The position numbers and the translations under genes are program-made. DNA of 64,000 nucleotides from Pseudomonas sp. IAC-BECa141. GTDB lineage: Bacteria; Pseudomonadota; Gammaproteobacteria; Pseudomonadales; Pseudomonadaceae. Numbering within the stretch: the first letter of the stretch is position 1; each line of letters opens with the position of its first letter. Positions 18,701 through 26,261 of the stretch are shown one piece after another. Where the stretch lies: the NCBI RefSeq assembly GCF_020544405.1, contig NZ_CP065410.1, positions 496,001 through 560,000 on the forward strand, given 5' to 3'. Under the pieces are notes generated by a model. That model was not told the DNA's origin, did not search any database, and saw only the letters and a program-made list of their open reading frames with translations.

Positions 18701-18785
18701 AGCGAGCTTGCTCGCGAAGGCGTCCTGTCATTCAAATCTGTTTTTCTGACACACCGCATTCGCGAGCAAGCTCGCTCCCACAGGG

Positions 18786-18947
18786 ATTGGTGATGTTGTT
18801 GAGGGAAATGTCTGTAGTTGAAAGCGCCAATTTTTGAAGGGGAAAGTGAAGTTTCAAGTAGGGAAAATCTGATTTTTCAGTCACCCAACCTGCACTAGTT
18901 GCCCCTCATGCAGAATCGCCCGCCCTCAATCTGCAGAGAGACATCGG
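18786..18947 (+). promoter_or_regulatory. Upstream region of the vgrG operon
   Basis: A 160-bp AT-richer stretch between the REPIN and the vgrG start. It must hold the island's promoter, but I see no confident -35/-10 pair. AGAGAG at about 18936-18941 is the likely ribosome-binding site for vgrG. Confidence 0.35.
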
Positions 18948-21785
18948 ATGTTCGCGCCTGCCAATCAACCGCGTTTCACGTTGACCGTCGAAGGCGCCCA
19001 ATTTGACCTCAAAGTCCTTGAGTTCACGGGCAAGGAAGCCATCAGCCAACCCTTTCGCTTTGACCTGGAACTGGTCAGTGAACGGCCGGATCTGGATCTG
19101 GAAAGCCTGCTGCACTGTCAGGCGTTTCTGAGTTTTGATGAAGGCGGTTCCGGTATCCACGGTCAGATCTATCGGGTCGGGCAGGGGGATTCCGGCAAGC
19201 GTCTGACCCGCTACCACGTCAGCCTTGTTCCGCGCCTGGCCTATCTCGGTCACCGGATCAATCAGCGAATCTTCCAGCACCAAAGCGTGCCGCAGATCGT
19301 GACGCAGATCCTCAAGGATCACGCGATCCTGCGCGATGCCTTCGAATTTCGCCTCGGCAGCGATTATCCGCCCCGTGAATATTGCGTGCAGTACGCCGAG
19401 AGTGATCTCGCCTTCATTCAGCGCCTGTGTGCCGAAGTGGGCATTCATTTCCATTTTCAGCACAGCCCGGACGGGCATCTGATGGTGTTCGGCGACGATC
19501 AAACGGTGTTTCCGCGTCTGGCCGAGCCGACCCTGTACCTGCCGGGCAGCGGCATGGCTGCGGCGGCACCGGCGATCAAACGCTTCACCGTCCGCGTGGA
19601 AACCCGCACCAGCGTGGTCACCCGGCGTGATTACGACTTCACCAAGCCCCGGCTGGCGCTGCAAAGTCGCGCCGAGAGCGAACAGCGCCCGGTACTCGAG
19701 GATTACCACTTTCCTGGCCAGTTCACCGAGCGCGAAACCGGCAGGCAGCAGGCCCAGCGCACGCTTGAGCGACATATCGCCGACTACCGTCAGGCCGAGG
19801 GTCGCAGCGATCAATCCTCCTTGGTCAGCGGACATTTCCTGCAACTGACCGAGCATCCGCGCCAGGATTTGAATGACCTCTGGCTGCTGACCGCTATCGA
19901 ACACCATGGAAGACAGCCGCAAGTGCTGGAGGAATCGGTCACCAGCGATGGCGACGAATTCCAGGGTTACCGTAATACCTTTCTGGCCACGCCGTGGGAC
20001 GTGTTCTTTCGCCCGCCGATGGGCCCGGAAAAGCCTCGGATGCTCGGCTATCAACCGGCCGTGGTAACCGGCCCGAAAGACAGTGAAATCCATTGCGACG
20101 AGTACGGTCGGGTCAAGGTGCAACTGGCCTGGGATCGCGACGGCGAACTGAACGAGCATTCCAGTTGCTGGCTGCGGGTCGCCAGCGGTTGGGCCCATGA
20201 CCGTTATGGCAGCGTGCTGATTCCGCGGGTCGGCATGGAAGTACTGGTGGGGTTTATTGATTCCGATGCCGACAAACCGTTGGTCATGGGTTGCCTGCCG
20301 AACGCCGAAACACCCGTGCCGCTGGACCTGCCGGCCGACAAGACCCGCAGCATTTTCCGCAGTCAGAGCAGTCCGGGTGGTGGCGGTTACAACGAATTGC
20401 GCATCGAAGATCGCAAAGGCGCCGAGGAAATCTACCTGCGCGCCCAGCGAAACTGGACCCAGCATGTGCTGAACGATCAGCAGGTGCAGGTGGATAACCA
20501 GCGCAGTGTCGTCGTCACCGGTCTCGCCAAGCATGAACATAAAGCCGATGAGCAACGCATCACCCACGGTCAGCGCCAGACCGAAGTGAAGCAGGACGAC
20601 CACCTCACGGTGGCCGGCGATCGGCACATCCGCGTGAGTAATCAGGCGATCCACGCCAGCGCTCAATTCCACGTCAGCGCCGGCCAGCAAGTGGTGATCG
20701 ACGGTGGGGCGAGCGCGACGATTCAGGCGGGCGGGCAGTGGATCAACATTGGCCCCGGCGGGATTTTCAGTAGCGTGCCGATTGTGGTGGGTGGTGCGCC
20801 GATGGCGGCGATGAGCGCCGCGCCGACCGTGCCGGGGTTGCCGGAAAAACTGGTGGCAGCGCCGGCTGCGATTCTGACTGCCGCGCAAATCATGAGCCTT
20901 AAGGGAGACGCGCCGTTCTGTGAAGAATGCGAGCGCTGTAAGGAGGGTGTGTGCCCAACTCCGACTCTGCCCTCGAACAGCTTGACTCACTCCCCAAAGC
21001 CTTCGGCCCGGCCAACGCCTTCCAGCGTTGAGCCGGGCTTTCATATTGTTGAACAGGGAATGTCTCGGGCAGCGCTTGAATCAATGTTGTTCCCGCAGCC
21101 GGATTCTGCCGTGCTGGATAAATTCCGCAGTCTTAATCCACAACTCACTCAATACGCAAAACCCGGTCAACTTATTGTCCTGAGTGATCCACGTAATACG
21201 CAGTGCACGCGCGAAGAAGCCTTATTGATGGAGGCGGCGCAGAAGGTTGATGCGGCGCTGGCGCCAATGAGTGATGCGGAGGCTGAGTTTATGGCGCGGC
21301 ATCACGGTGAGATTCAGTCGTTTTTATCTCAGGGTTCGACGGCCGTGGGGATCGGCTCGGCGATGTTCAGTAATCATCTGGACAATCTTGGCAAGACGCT
21401 GAAAGAGCTGGAGATACTGCATAAGCAAACCTTCGAAAAACACGGAAAACTTCAGGGCGCTGATTTCTTTTCCAGGCGCAAACAGTTGATGGCGCAACTG
21501 GATAACAGCCTCAGCCCACTGATGCGCAAAATGGTCGGTTTACCCGACCACCCGGACCTTAGAAGTGCGTTGGGTATTTCCAGTCGCAACTTGGTTCATC
21601 ACTGGAGAAAAGCTGGCAGTTCCGTCGGAATTCCGGGCTATGCGACGCATATTGAAGGGGTAAGCAAAGCCAGTAAGGTGATGAAATTGGGCGGCTGGAT
21701 TGGAATTGGTCTGGGCGCGGCTGCTTCAGGAGTCAAGGTAAAAGATACTTGCCAGGCGGGGGCGGCAGAGGCTGCAGAAAGGTAA
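18948..21785 (+). CDS. T6SS spike protein VgrG with LysM-like and C-terminal effector extension (frameshifted 3' end)
   Basis: VgrG forms the puncturing tip of the type VI secretion needle. Of the 945 residues in this frame, about 1-640 are the gp27/gp5-like core and beta-helix (start MFAPANQPRFTLTVEG, DUF2345-like repeats to about 625). Then come a Cys cluster, CEECERCKEGVC (about 658-669), a Pro/Ser linker, a LysM-like segment (about 697-747, with HIVEQGMSRAAL and LNPQLTQYAKPGQLIVL) and a novel helical domain ending in a membrane-like helix (LGGWIGIGLGAAASGV, about 912-927). The frame stops at 21785 right after a G5 run, while a glycine-rich continuation is open in the -1 frame to 22006. 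No other T6SS structural genes are near, so this is an orphan vgrG island. The core call is firm; the effector role is inference. Confidence 0.9.
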   Translation: MFAPANQPRFTLTVEGAQFDLKVLEFTGKEAISQPFRFDLELVSERPDLDLESLLHCQAFLSFDEGGSGIHGQIYRVGQGDSGKRLTRYHVSLVPRLAYLGHRINQRIFQHQSVPQIVTQILKDHAILRDAFEFRLGSDYPPREYCVQYAESDLAFIQRLCAEVGIHFHFQHSPDGHLMVFGDDQTVFPRLAEPTLYLPGSGMAAAAPAIKRFTVRVETRTSVVTRRDYDFTKPRLALQSRAESEQRPVLEDYHFPGQFTERETGRQQAQRTLERHIADYRQAEGRSDQSSLVSGHFLQLTEHPRQDLNDLWLLTAIEHHGRQPQVLEESVTSDGDEFQGYRNTFLATPWDVFFRPPMGPEKPRMLGYQPAVVTGPKDSEIHCDEYGRVKVQLAWDRDGELNEHSSCWLRVASGWAHDRYGSVLIPRVGMEVLVGFIDSDADKPLVMGCLPNAETPVPLDLPADKTRSIFRSQSSPGGGGYNELRIEDRKGAEEIYLRAQRNWTQHVLNDQQVQVDNQRSVVVTGLAKHEHKADEQRITHGQRQTEVKQDDHLTVAGDRHIRVSNQAIHASAQFHVSAGQQVVIDGGASATIQAGGQWINIGPGGIFSSVPIVVGGAPMAAMSAAPTVPGLPEKLVAAPAAILTAAQIMSLKGDAPFCEECERCKEGVCPTPTLPSNSLTHSPKPSARPTPSSVEPGFHIVEQGMSRAALESMLFPQPDSAVLDKFRSLNPQLTQYAKPGQLIVLSDPRNTQCTREEALLMEAAQKVDAALAPMSDAEAEFMARHHGEIQSFLSQGSTAVGIGSAMFSNHLDNLGKTLKELEILHKQTFEKHGKLQGADFFSRRKQLMAQLDNSLSPLMRKMVGLPDHPDLRSALGISSRNLVHHWRKAGSSVGIPGYATHIEGVSKASKVMKLGGWIGIGLGAAASGVKVKDTCQAGAAEAAER

Positions 21786-22006
21786 AAATTACTGAATCAG
21801 GGAAATTAGGGGGGAATGTTGCTGGAGGTGCTATGGGGGCTTGGGCGGGAGCCGGTACATGCGTTGTCATCGGTATTGGAACTGCGGGGTTCGGTGGCCT
21901 TGCTTGCGGAATTGTATTACCCGGTGTTGGATCATTGGTAGGTGGAGAGGTTGGTGCCGCAGTTGGTGAGTGGGCGGGCGAACTTATATATGAGGTTACG
22001 GAGTGA
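21749..22006 (+). pseudogene. Out-of-frame C-terminal part of the VgrG-linked effector (glycine-zipper membrane segment)
   Basis: In the -1 frame relative to vgrG, codons continue from about 21760 as CRKVKITESGKLGGN followed by a strongly hydrophobic Gly/Ala-rich stretch (GGAMGAWAGAGTCVVIGIG, then GLACGIVLPGVGSLVGGEVG) to a stop at 22004-22006. That stop overlaps the GTG start of the next gene (GTGA), the usual coupling of an effector 3' end to its immunity gene. This argues that the fragment was once the in-frame end of the VgrG effector, giving about 1019 residues. One extra G in the run GCGGGGGCGG at about 21757-21766 would rejoin the frames. Alternatives are programmed -1 slippage, a sequencing error, or independent initiation at ATG 21833, which has GGAGG four bases upstream. 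Confidence 0.65.
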
Positions 22007-22374
22007 AATTCGGATTGGTAGATCCATACGTTTGGGTCGTGTTGACGCTGGTTGGATTATTTTTGGTTAACTTTTCTTTGATGCTCTACCTCGCATACTT
22101 TCGTATGAAAGAGGTGTTGGGACATTTAAGCAATTCTCCCGCAGTGATGCACAGATCACTGAGGTCTGATCGGGGCATCCTTGGTAGGCTTTCATTGCTG
22201 GGTTATGTGAGTATGATGCTAACTTTCCCTCATCGCGCCATAAATAAAGGGCTTTTGGATGCCGAGGACTACGAGCAATTTCCAAGGCACCTGAAATTAA
22301 TAGTTAAGTTCTCCAACTGCTTTATGTGGTCCCTTTCTGCGCTGCTTGCAGTTATGTACGTTTTGTATCGTTGA
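22003..22374 (+). CDS. Putative membrane immunity protein 1 for the VgrG-linked effector
   Basis: A 123-residue membrane protein with hydrophobic segments at about 9-33, 65-80 and 101-121, no signal peptide motif and no recognised family. The GTG start has GAGG seven bases upstream and overlaps the effector stop. It is clearly a paralogue of the next gene: both share the order hydrophobic helix, YL..FRM, LSNS, G....Y, P.RAI..G.LD..D...FP..L.....F, final helix. Position right after a toxin-like 3' end, small size and tandem duplication are typical of T6SS immunity genes; for a pore-forming effector an inner-membrane immunity protein is expected. Function is inferred from context. Codon use is AT-richer than the flanking housekeeping genes. 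Confidence 0.75.
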   Translation: MKFGLVDPYVWVVLTLVGLFLVNFSLMLYLAYFRMKEVLGHLSNSPAVMHRSLRSDRGILGRLSLLGYVSMMLTFPHRAINKGLLDAEDYEQFPRHLKLIVKFSNCFMWSLSALLAVMYVLYR

Positions 22375-22383
22375 TACTCGCAC

Positions 22384-22773
22384 ATGACCAATGAAGAAGA
22401 GGTTTTGTTCGTTTTGACTTTTGGCGGAATGTTCTTTGGGTTTGCTTTCATATCTGTTGTCGGTCAGTTCTATCTCGTTCTATTCAGAATGGAGGCGATT
22501 TTTCGTTTTCTCAGTAATTCGCAAGGCGTGTTAGTTCGTAAGCCTTTGAGTGGTGGGGTTACAGGTGCTTATTTCATGTTGGCGTGCATCGGCTCGTACC
22601 TGCTCATGCCATCTCGGGCAATCAAGGGGGGGGCGTTGGATGAGAGTGACTTACTGAATTTTCCGAAGGGTTTGTTGCGTTTGATTCGCTTTGTGTATTT
22701 ATCAGCAATTGGAAGCTTCGTAGCGATGGTTGTTTTTTTATTGGTTGCGAACTTTATGGGGTGGCTTGAATGA
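22384..22773 (+). CDS. Putative membrane immunity protein 2 (paralogue of the preceding gene)
   Basis: A 129-residue protein with membrane segments at about 8-32, 57-75 and 105-127. It aligns by eye over its whole length with the upstream protein (for example LFRMEAIFRFLSNS against YFRMKEVLGHLSNS, and LMPSRAIKGGALDESDLLNFP against TFPHRAINKGLLDAEDYEQFP). Start ATG at 22384 is nine bases after the previous stop; the ribosome site is weak, so it may depend on read-through. Tandem divergent immunity copies are common where a strain protects itself against related effectors of neighbours. No known family recognised. Confidence 0.75.
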   Translation: MTNEEEVLFVLTFGGMFFGFAFISVVGQFYLVLFRMEAIFRFLSNSQGVLVRKPLSGGVTGAYFMLACIGSYLLMPSRAIKGGALDESDLLNFPKGLLRLIRFVYLSAIGSFVAMVVFLLVANFMGWLE

Positions 22774-22800
22774 AATTGAATGGCAGGCAGTTATAGGTTT

Positions 22801-23523
22801 ATGAGAGACGATTCCGTTAGAAATTGGCTTCAAGCCCACCCCGTTGACAGTGCTGAACAACTCTTCGCCATCTTCTGCAATGCGAGCAGTGCCGAGCCGT
22901 TCAAAGTTTGGCAACGCTCGAAGTTTGCGTCGGCACCCAGCCCTGTTTGGGCGGAAACGAACTATGCCGAGTGGGATGCGGTGATGCCCTATGTGGGAAT
23001 CGTCGACGCGGGCAGTGAGTTTCTGGATTGGGTGGCGACCACGGAGTCTCGCGACTGGGGCTGGCTGGCGGTCTCTTCGGCGGGGCTTGAGGCGGTGGTC
23101 GAGCACTTTCGCAGTTTGACCCAAGTGCTGATGCCGGACGGGAAAGCGGTGTTCTTCCGGTTTTGGGATGGGCGGTTTTTGTTGCCGATACTTGAGTCGT
23201 CCGAAGTGGAGGCCGGGCAATTGCTGCCGGTTCTCACGCGAGGCTTGATCAACGGTCAGGCTGTCGAGATCGGGGGCAGGGCGCGGGTCTCGGGGCGGGA
23301 GTTTCCTTGGTGGACGGTGCCGGAAAAGCTGCTGGCGCAATTTGGCGATGAAGCCCGGATCAACAACGCCTTGCAGTGGTTGAGCGAGGAGCAGCCGGCG
23401 TTGTTCGAGGCGTTTCCCGCCGATGTCTTGCGCTGCAAGGTTGTCAGATTTTTTGCGGTTACGGCGTCGGACGAATCGTCGGCTTCGGCATTGCTGGACT
23501 ACTTGCGGGACGAGTCAGAGTGA
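22801..23523 (+). CDS. DUF4123 family protein (T6SS effector adaptor/chaperone)
   Basis: About 240 residues. The N-terminal half (about 10-135) has the DUF4123 pattern: AEQLFAIFCNA, then PYVGIVDAGSEFLDW, WGWLAVSSAG and AVFFRFWDGRFLLPIL. DUF4123 proteins (TEC/VasW type) load effectors onto a cognate VgrG and are usually encoded within the vgrG cluster, as here; the C-terminal half may give cargo specificity. An alternative ATG at 22780 adds seven residues; I prefer 22801 because AGG lies just upstream, but the spacing is short. It is the last gene of the vgrG operon. Confidence 0.8.
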   Translation: MRDDSVRNWLQAHPVDSAEQLFAIFCNASSAEPFKVWQRSKFASAPSPVWAETNYAEWDAVMPYVGIVDAGSEFLDWVATTESRDWGWLAVSSAGLEAVVEHFRSLTQVLMPDGKAVFFRFWDGRFLLPILESSEVEAGQLLPVLTRGLINGQAVEIGGRARVSGREFPWWTVPEKLLAQFGDEARINNALQWLSEEQPALFEAFPADVLRCKVVRFFAVTASDESSASALLDYLRDESE

Positions 23524-23856
23524 AATTTCCGGGCAAAGGCTTCGGACGTTTCCTGCGAGTTGCGGCGGTTTGCGTGAACTGGTGGGCGCGGTGGTGCGGG
23601 GATAGTCTTTTGGCTGTCACTGCGAGAGTGGTGACAGGGTGTAGGAACCCTTGGAAAACTCGCCGTGCATTCGCTCTGCTCTTTGATTGCGGCACTTGAA
23701 CGTGCCCATGACATTGTTCGCGGCGGCTGTGCGCGGGAACGCTTCGGCGTAGCTGAGTTTGGTGGGTTCCTCAGTTTCCTACTCTCGCGTACAGCTGCCA
23801 CCCAAACCTGTAGGAAGGTCGTTGGCAGCTTCACTTAACCTGCCGAGGTGCAATAA
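23524..23856 (+). promoter_or_regulatory. Structured gene-free region upstream of the DUF6124 gene
   Basis: A 333-bp stretch without a convincing gene but rich in inverted repeats: CTGTCAC/GTGACAG (23614-23620, 23631-23637), AGGAACCC/GGGTTCCT (about 23643-23650 and 23764-23771), and AGCTGCCA/TGGCAGCT (23793-23800, 23823-23830) ending 26 bp before the DUF6124 start. It may contain a structured 5' leader or small RNA. Open frames across it look spurious. Confidence 0.5.
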
Positions 23857-24177
23857 ATGTCGACGTTAAAACCCGATCCACCGTACGAGCCCTTCATCCC
23901 CCACCCCAACAACCGCCTCATGGCGCTGACCAGCAACTGCAACGACATGCCCACACTGTTCATCGACACCCACGCCCCGCTCGATGTGCTGATGGACGCC
24001 GCCAACTACCGTATCCGCGCGGTCATCCAGGTTCTCGAAAACATGTGCATGCGCGGCTCGGTCGAATGCGACTCGGTCATCCTCAGCGACTTCGCCCAAC
24101 TCTGTGTGATTCCGCTGCGTGACGGCTGCGATGTCTTGGATGTGATTGGCAAGCGACTACGCGCCATGCCGTTCTGA
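23857..24177 (+). CDS. DUF6124 family small protein
   Basis: A 106-residue soluble protein of a Pseudomonas-restricted family that often occurs in several copies per genome. The N-terminus is Pro-rich (LKPDPPYEPFIPHP), followed by a helical part (about 40-100) with a hydrophobic face. Start ATG at 23857 follows GAGG nine bases upstream. No enzyme motif, membrane segment or signal is visible and the function is unknown. It is preceded by a hairpin-rich leader and followed by a family A repeat. Confidence 0.75.
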   Translation: MSTLKPDPPYEPFIPHPNNRLMALTSNCNDMPTLFIDTHAPLDVLMDAANYRIRAVIQVLENMCMRGSVECDSVILSDFAQLCVIPLRDGCDVLDVIGKRLRAMPF

Positions 24178-24180
24178 CTC

Positions 24181-24330
24181 GATCGTTCCCACGTCGAGGC
24201 GTCGAACGGTCCGCGTGGGAATGCTTCCAGGGACGCTCCGCGTTCCAGGCGTCCACCGCAGTTGGGGCTGATACCCCATGCGACGCGGAGCGTCACGGGC
24301 TGCATTACCACGCAGAGCGTGGGAACGATC
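24181..24330. repeat. Composite palindromic intergenic repeat (family A), copy 4
   Basis: Opens GATCGTTCCCACGTCGAGG and closes GCGTGGGAACGATC, with internal GGGACGC and GACGCGGAGCGTC modules. Fills most of the gap between the DUF6124 gene and rlmJ. Confidence 0.85.
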
Positions 24331-24417
24331 ATCAGCACAGCGGGACGCCACTCAGCTGCGAGCCCCTGACTTGCCGCCCGGTAAAAGGTAAACTTCACGG
24401 CCCTCGCAGGAGCAGCC

Positions 24418-25257
24418 ATGAATTATCGTCACGCCTTCCATGCCGGCAATCACGCCGATGTGTTCAAACACCTGACCTTGACCCGTCTCATCGCCTTGAT
24501 GTCGCGCAAGGAGCAGCCGTTTGCCTATCTCGACAGCCACGCCGGCATCGGTCTGTATGACCTGCAGGGCGATCAGGCCAACCGTACCGGCGAGTACCTG
24601 GAAGGCATCGCGCGGTTGTGGGATCAACCGGATCTGCCGGCGCTGACCGCCGACTACATGAATGTGCTGCGCGAGATGAACCCGGATGGCCAGTTGCGCT
24701 ACTACCCGGGTTCGCCGGAGCTGGCGCGGCGTCTGACCCGTTCTCAGGATCGGGTGTTGCTCAACGAGAAGCACCCGGAAGACGGCGTGCTGCTCAAGGA
24801 CAACATGAAGGGCGACCGTCGTGTGGCCGTGCATCTGGGTGAGGGCTGGCATGTGGCGCGGGCGTTGTTGCCGGTGGCCGAGAAACGCGCGGTGATGCTG
24901 ATCGATCCGCCGTTCGAGAAACTCGACGAGATGCAGCGTTGCGCGGCCTCCTTGAAAGAAGCGATCTCGCGGATGCGCCAGACCGTGGCGGCCATCTGGT
25001 ATCCGGTGAAGGACCAGCGCGCATTACGTCGTTTCTATCAGGATCTGGCCGGCACCGGCGCGCCGAAGTTGCTGCGGGTCGAGTTGCTGGTGCATCCGCT
25101 GGATACGCCGAACAGCCTGAACGGCTCCGGGCTGGCGATTGCCAATCCGCCGTGGGGGCTGGAGGAAGAATTGCGTGAGCTGCTGCCGTGGCTGTCCAAG
25201 AAGCTGGGCCAGACCCAGGGTGGGTGGCAGATGGATTGGTTGATCGCCGAGAGCTGA
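24418..25257 (+). CDS. rlmJ: RlmJ: 23S rRNA (adenine-2030-N6)-methyltransferase
   Basis: SAM-dependent methyltransferase of 279 residues that methylates A2030 of 23S rRNA. It opens with the RlmJ signature MNYRHAFHAGNHADVFKH. The Rossmann-like core carries FAYLDSHAGIGLYDL (SAM motif I region, about 38-52) and the catalytic-loop motif LIDPPFE (about 160-166, the DPPF/NPPY-type motif of N6-adenine methyltransferases). The start has AGGAG seven bases upstream. Monocistronic, bracketed by repeats. RlmJ is also linked to using DNA as a nutrient (formerly YhiR/ComJ). Confidence 0.93.
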   Translation: MNYRHAFHAGNHADVFKHLTLTRLIALMSRKEQPFAYLDSHAGIGLYDLQGDQANRTGEYLEGIARLWDQPDLPALTADYMNVLREMNPDGQLRYYPGSPELARRLTRSQDRVLLNEKHPEDGVLLKDNMKGDRRVAVHLGEGWHVARALLPVAEKRAVMLIDPPFEKLDEMQRCAASLKEAISRMRQTVAAIWYPVKDQRALRRFYQDLAGTGAPKLLRVELLVHPLDTPNSLNGSGLAIANPPWGLEEELRELLPWLSKKLGQTQGGWQMDWLIAES

Positions 25258-25266
25258 TCGCTGACC

Positions 25267-25373
25267 GATTGTTCCCACGCTCTGCGTGGGAATGCAGCCC
25301 GGGACGCTCCGCGTCCCAACAGCGGACGCAGAGCGTCCATTGAGGCATTCCCACGCGGAGCGTGGGAACGATC
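25267..25373. repeat. Composite palindromic intergenic repeat (family A), copy 5
   Basis: Opens GATTGTTCCCACGC and ends GCGTGGGAACGATC, with GGGACGC/GCGTCCC and GACGCAGAGCGTC inside. Lies between the convergent 3' ends of rlmJ and msrA. Confidence 0.85.
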
Positions 25374-25403
25374 AGGCGTAGCGCGGGAGCGATCAGGGCG
25401 GGC

Positions 25404-26069
25404 TTAGTTACCCGCCAGGCTCGGAGGCATGCAAACGCCGGTGCCGCCAATCCCGCAATAGCCTTCCGGATTTTTCGCCAGATACTGCTGGTGATAGGCC
25501 TCGGCGAAGTAAACGGTCGGGGCCTGTTCAATCTCGGTGCTGATTTCACCCAGACCCGCCTTCGACAGCTCGGCCTGATATACGGCCTTGCTCTTCAGCG
25601 CTGCTTCCAGTTGCTCCGGCGTGGTGGCATAGATCACCGAGCGGTACTGAGTGCCGATGTCATTGCCCTGGCGCATGCCCTGCGTCGGGTTGTGCAATTC
25701 CCAGAACATCGCCAGCAGCTCTTCGTAGCTGACCTTGGCCTTGTCAAACACCACCAGAACGACTTCAGCGTGACCGGTCAGGCCCGAGCAGACTTCTTCG
25801 TAGGTCGGGTTCGGCGTGTAGCCGCCGGCGTAGCCGACCACGGTGCTGACCACACCTTCGCGCTGCCAGAAGCGACGCTCGGCACCCCAGAAGCAACCCA
25901 GACCGAAAATCGCGAAGTCGACGTCTTCGAAAAACGGGCCCAGCAGCGGCGTGTCTTCGAACACAAAGTGTTTTTCAGGCAGGGCCATCGGAGTTTCGCG
26001 GCCAGGCAGAGCTTGTTCTTTAGTCGGTAGCACGTTTTTGTTCACCAGAATTTCCGAGCGCAGAACCAT
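25404..26069 (-). CDS. msrA: MsrA: peptide-methionine (S)-S-oxide reductase
   Basis: Repairs oxidised methionine (S-epimer) in proteins using thioredoxin. The 221-residue protein has the N-terminal extension of the E. coli-type enzyme, the active-site motif GCFWG with the nucleophilic Cys59, the GHAEVV and YRSVIY substrate blocks, and resolving cysteines at Cys205 and Cys213 ([10 protein letters not shown]). Start ATG at 26067-26069 (complement) follows AGAGGA. Cytosolic, monocistronic; a REPIN lies upstream. Confidence 0.96.
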   Translation of the reverse strand: MVLRSEILVNKNVLPTKEQALPGRETPMALPEKHFVFEDTPLLGPFFEDVDFAIFGLGCFWGAERRFWQREGVVSTVVGYAGGYTPNPTYEEVCSGLTGHAEVVLVVFDKAKVSYEELLAMFWELHNPTQGMRQGNDIGTQYRSVIYATTPEQLEAALKSKAVYQAELSKAGLGEISTEIEQAPTVYFAEAYHQQYLAKNPEGYCGIGGTGVCMPPSLAGN

Positions 26070-26151
26070 GATCGTTCCTCTCAGTCAGGATGGGATGTAA
26101 ATAAGCAGACCACCAGTGTGCCCAATGATGCCCGTTTTCGCACTATTCAAA

Positions 26152-26243
26152 TGTGGGAGCGAGCTTGCTCGCGAAGGCGGCGATCCATTCAACATTTGCA
26201 GTGACTGACCCAGCGCTTTCGCGAGCAAGCTCGCTCCCACAGG
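26152..26243. repeat. Intact REPIN (two inverted REPs)
   Basis: TGTGGGAGCGAGCTTGCTCG, GCGAAGG, a 40-bp spacer, then the inverted copy ending CGCGAGCAAGCTCGCTCCC ACA. It lies between msrA and the EAL-protein gene and is the intact counterpart of the REPIN split by the IS110 element. Confidence 0.92.
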
Positions 26244-26261
26244 GTTGGGGGATTATGGGAT

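Larger units (their letters stand above)
17526..18702 (-). mobile_element. IS110-family insertion sequence inserted in a REP sequence
   Basis: About 1.18 kb, bounded by the broken REPIN. There are no terminal inverted repeats, and the only direct duplication is the dinucleotide AG (17524-17525 and 18701-18702; CT on the transposase strand), as expected for IS110 elements, which use a two-base core. One transposase gene on the minus strand fills most of it; the long non-coding left end (18497-18702, upstream of the transposase) is where IS110 elements of the IS621 type encode their bridge RNA. Other Pseudomonas IS110 members (ISPpu9/ISPpu10, ISPa11 types) are known to target REPs. Confidence 0.85.
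17515..18785. repeat. REPIN (pair of inverted REPs), split by an insertion sequence
   Basis: The right part (18701-18785) is a normal REPIN: AGCGAGCTTGCTCGCGAAGG, a spacer, then CGCGAGCAAGCTCGCTCCCACAGGG. Its left edge, CCCTGTGGGAG, is instead found at 17515-17525. Removing 17526-18702 (or the equivalent) restores CCCTGTGGGAGCGAGCTTGC, identical to the intact REPIN at 26152. So the IS110 element is inserted inside the left REP. Confidence 0.85.

Noticed and set aside
18701..18785. CRISPR-like repeat
   Set aside because: The palindromic units are a REP pair (REPIN), with only two inverted copies and no spacer array.
18906..21044. A 712-codon minus-strand open frame opposite vgrG
   Set aside because: Antisense shadow of the VgrG core; no recognisable domains.
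23376..23699. Small protein gene overlapping the end of the DUF4123 gene
   Set aside because: No ribosome-binding site, Arg/Trp/Cys-rich composition, and it lies within a hairpin-rich region.
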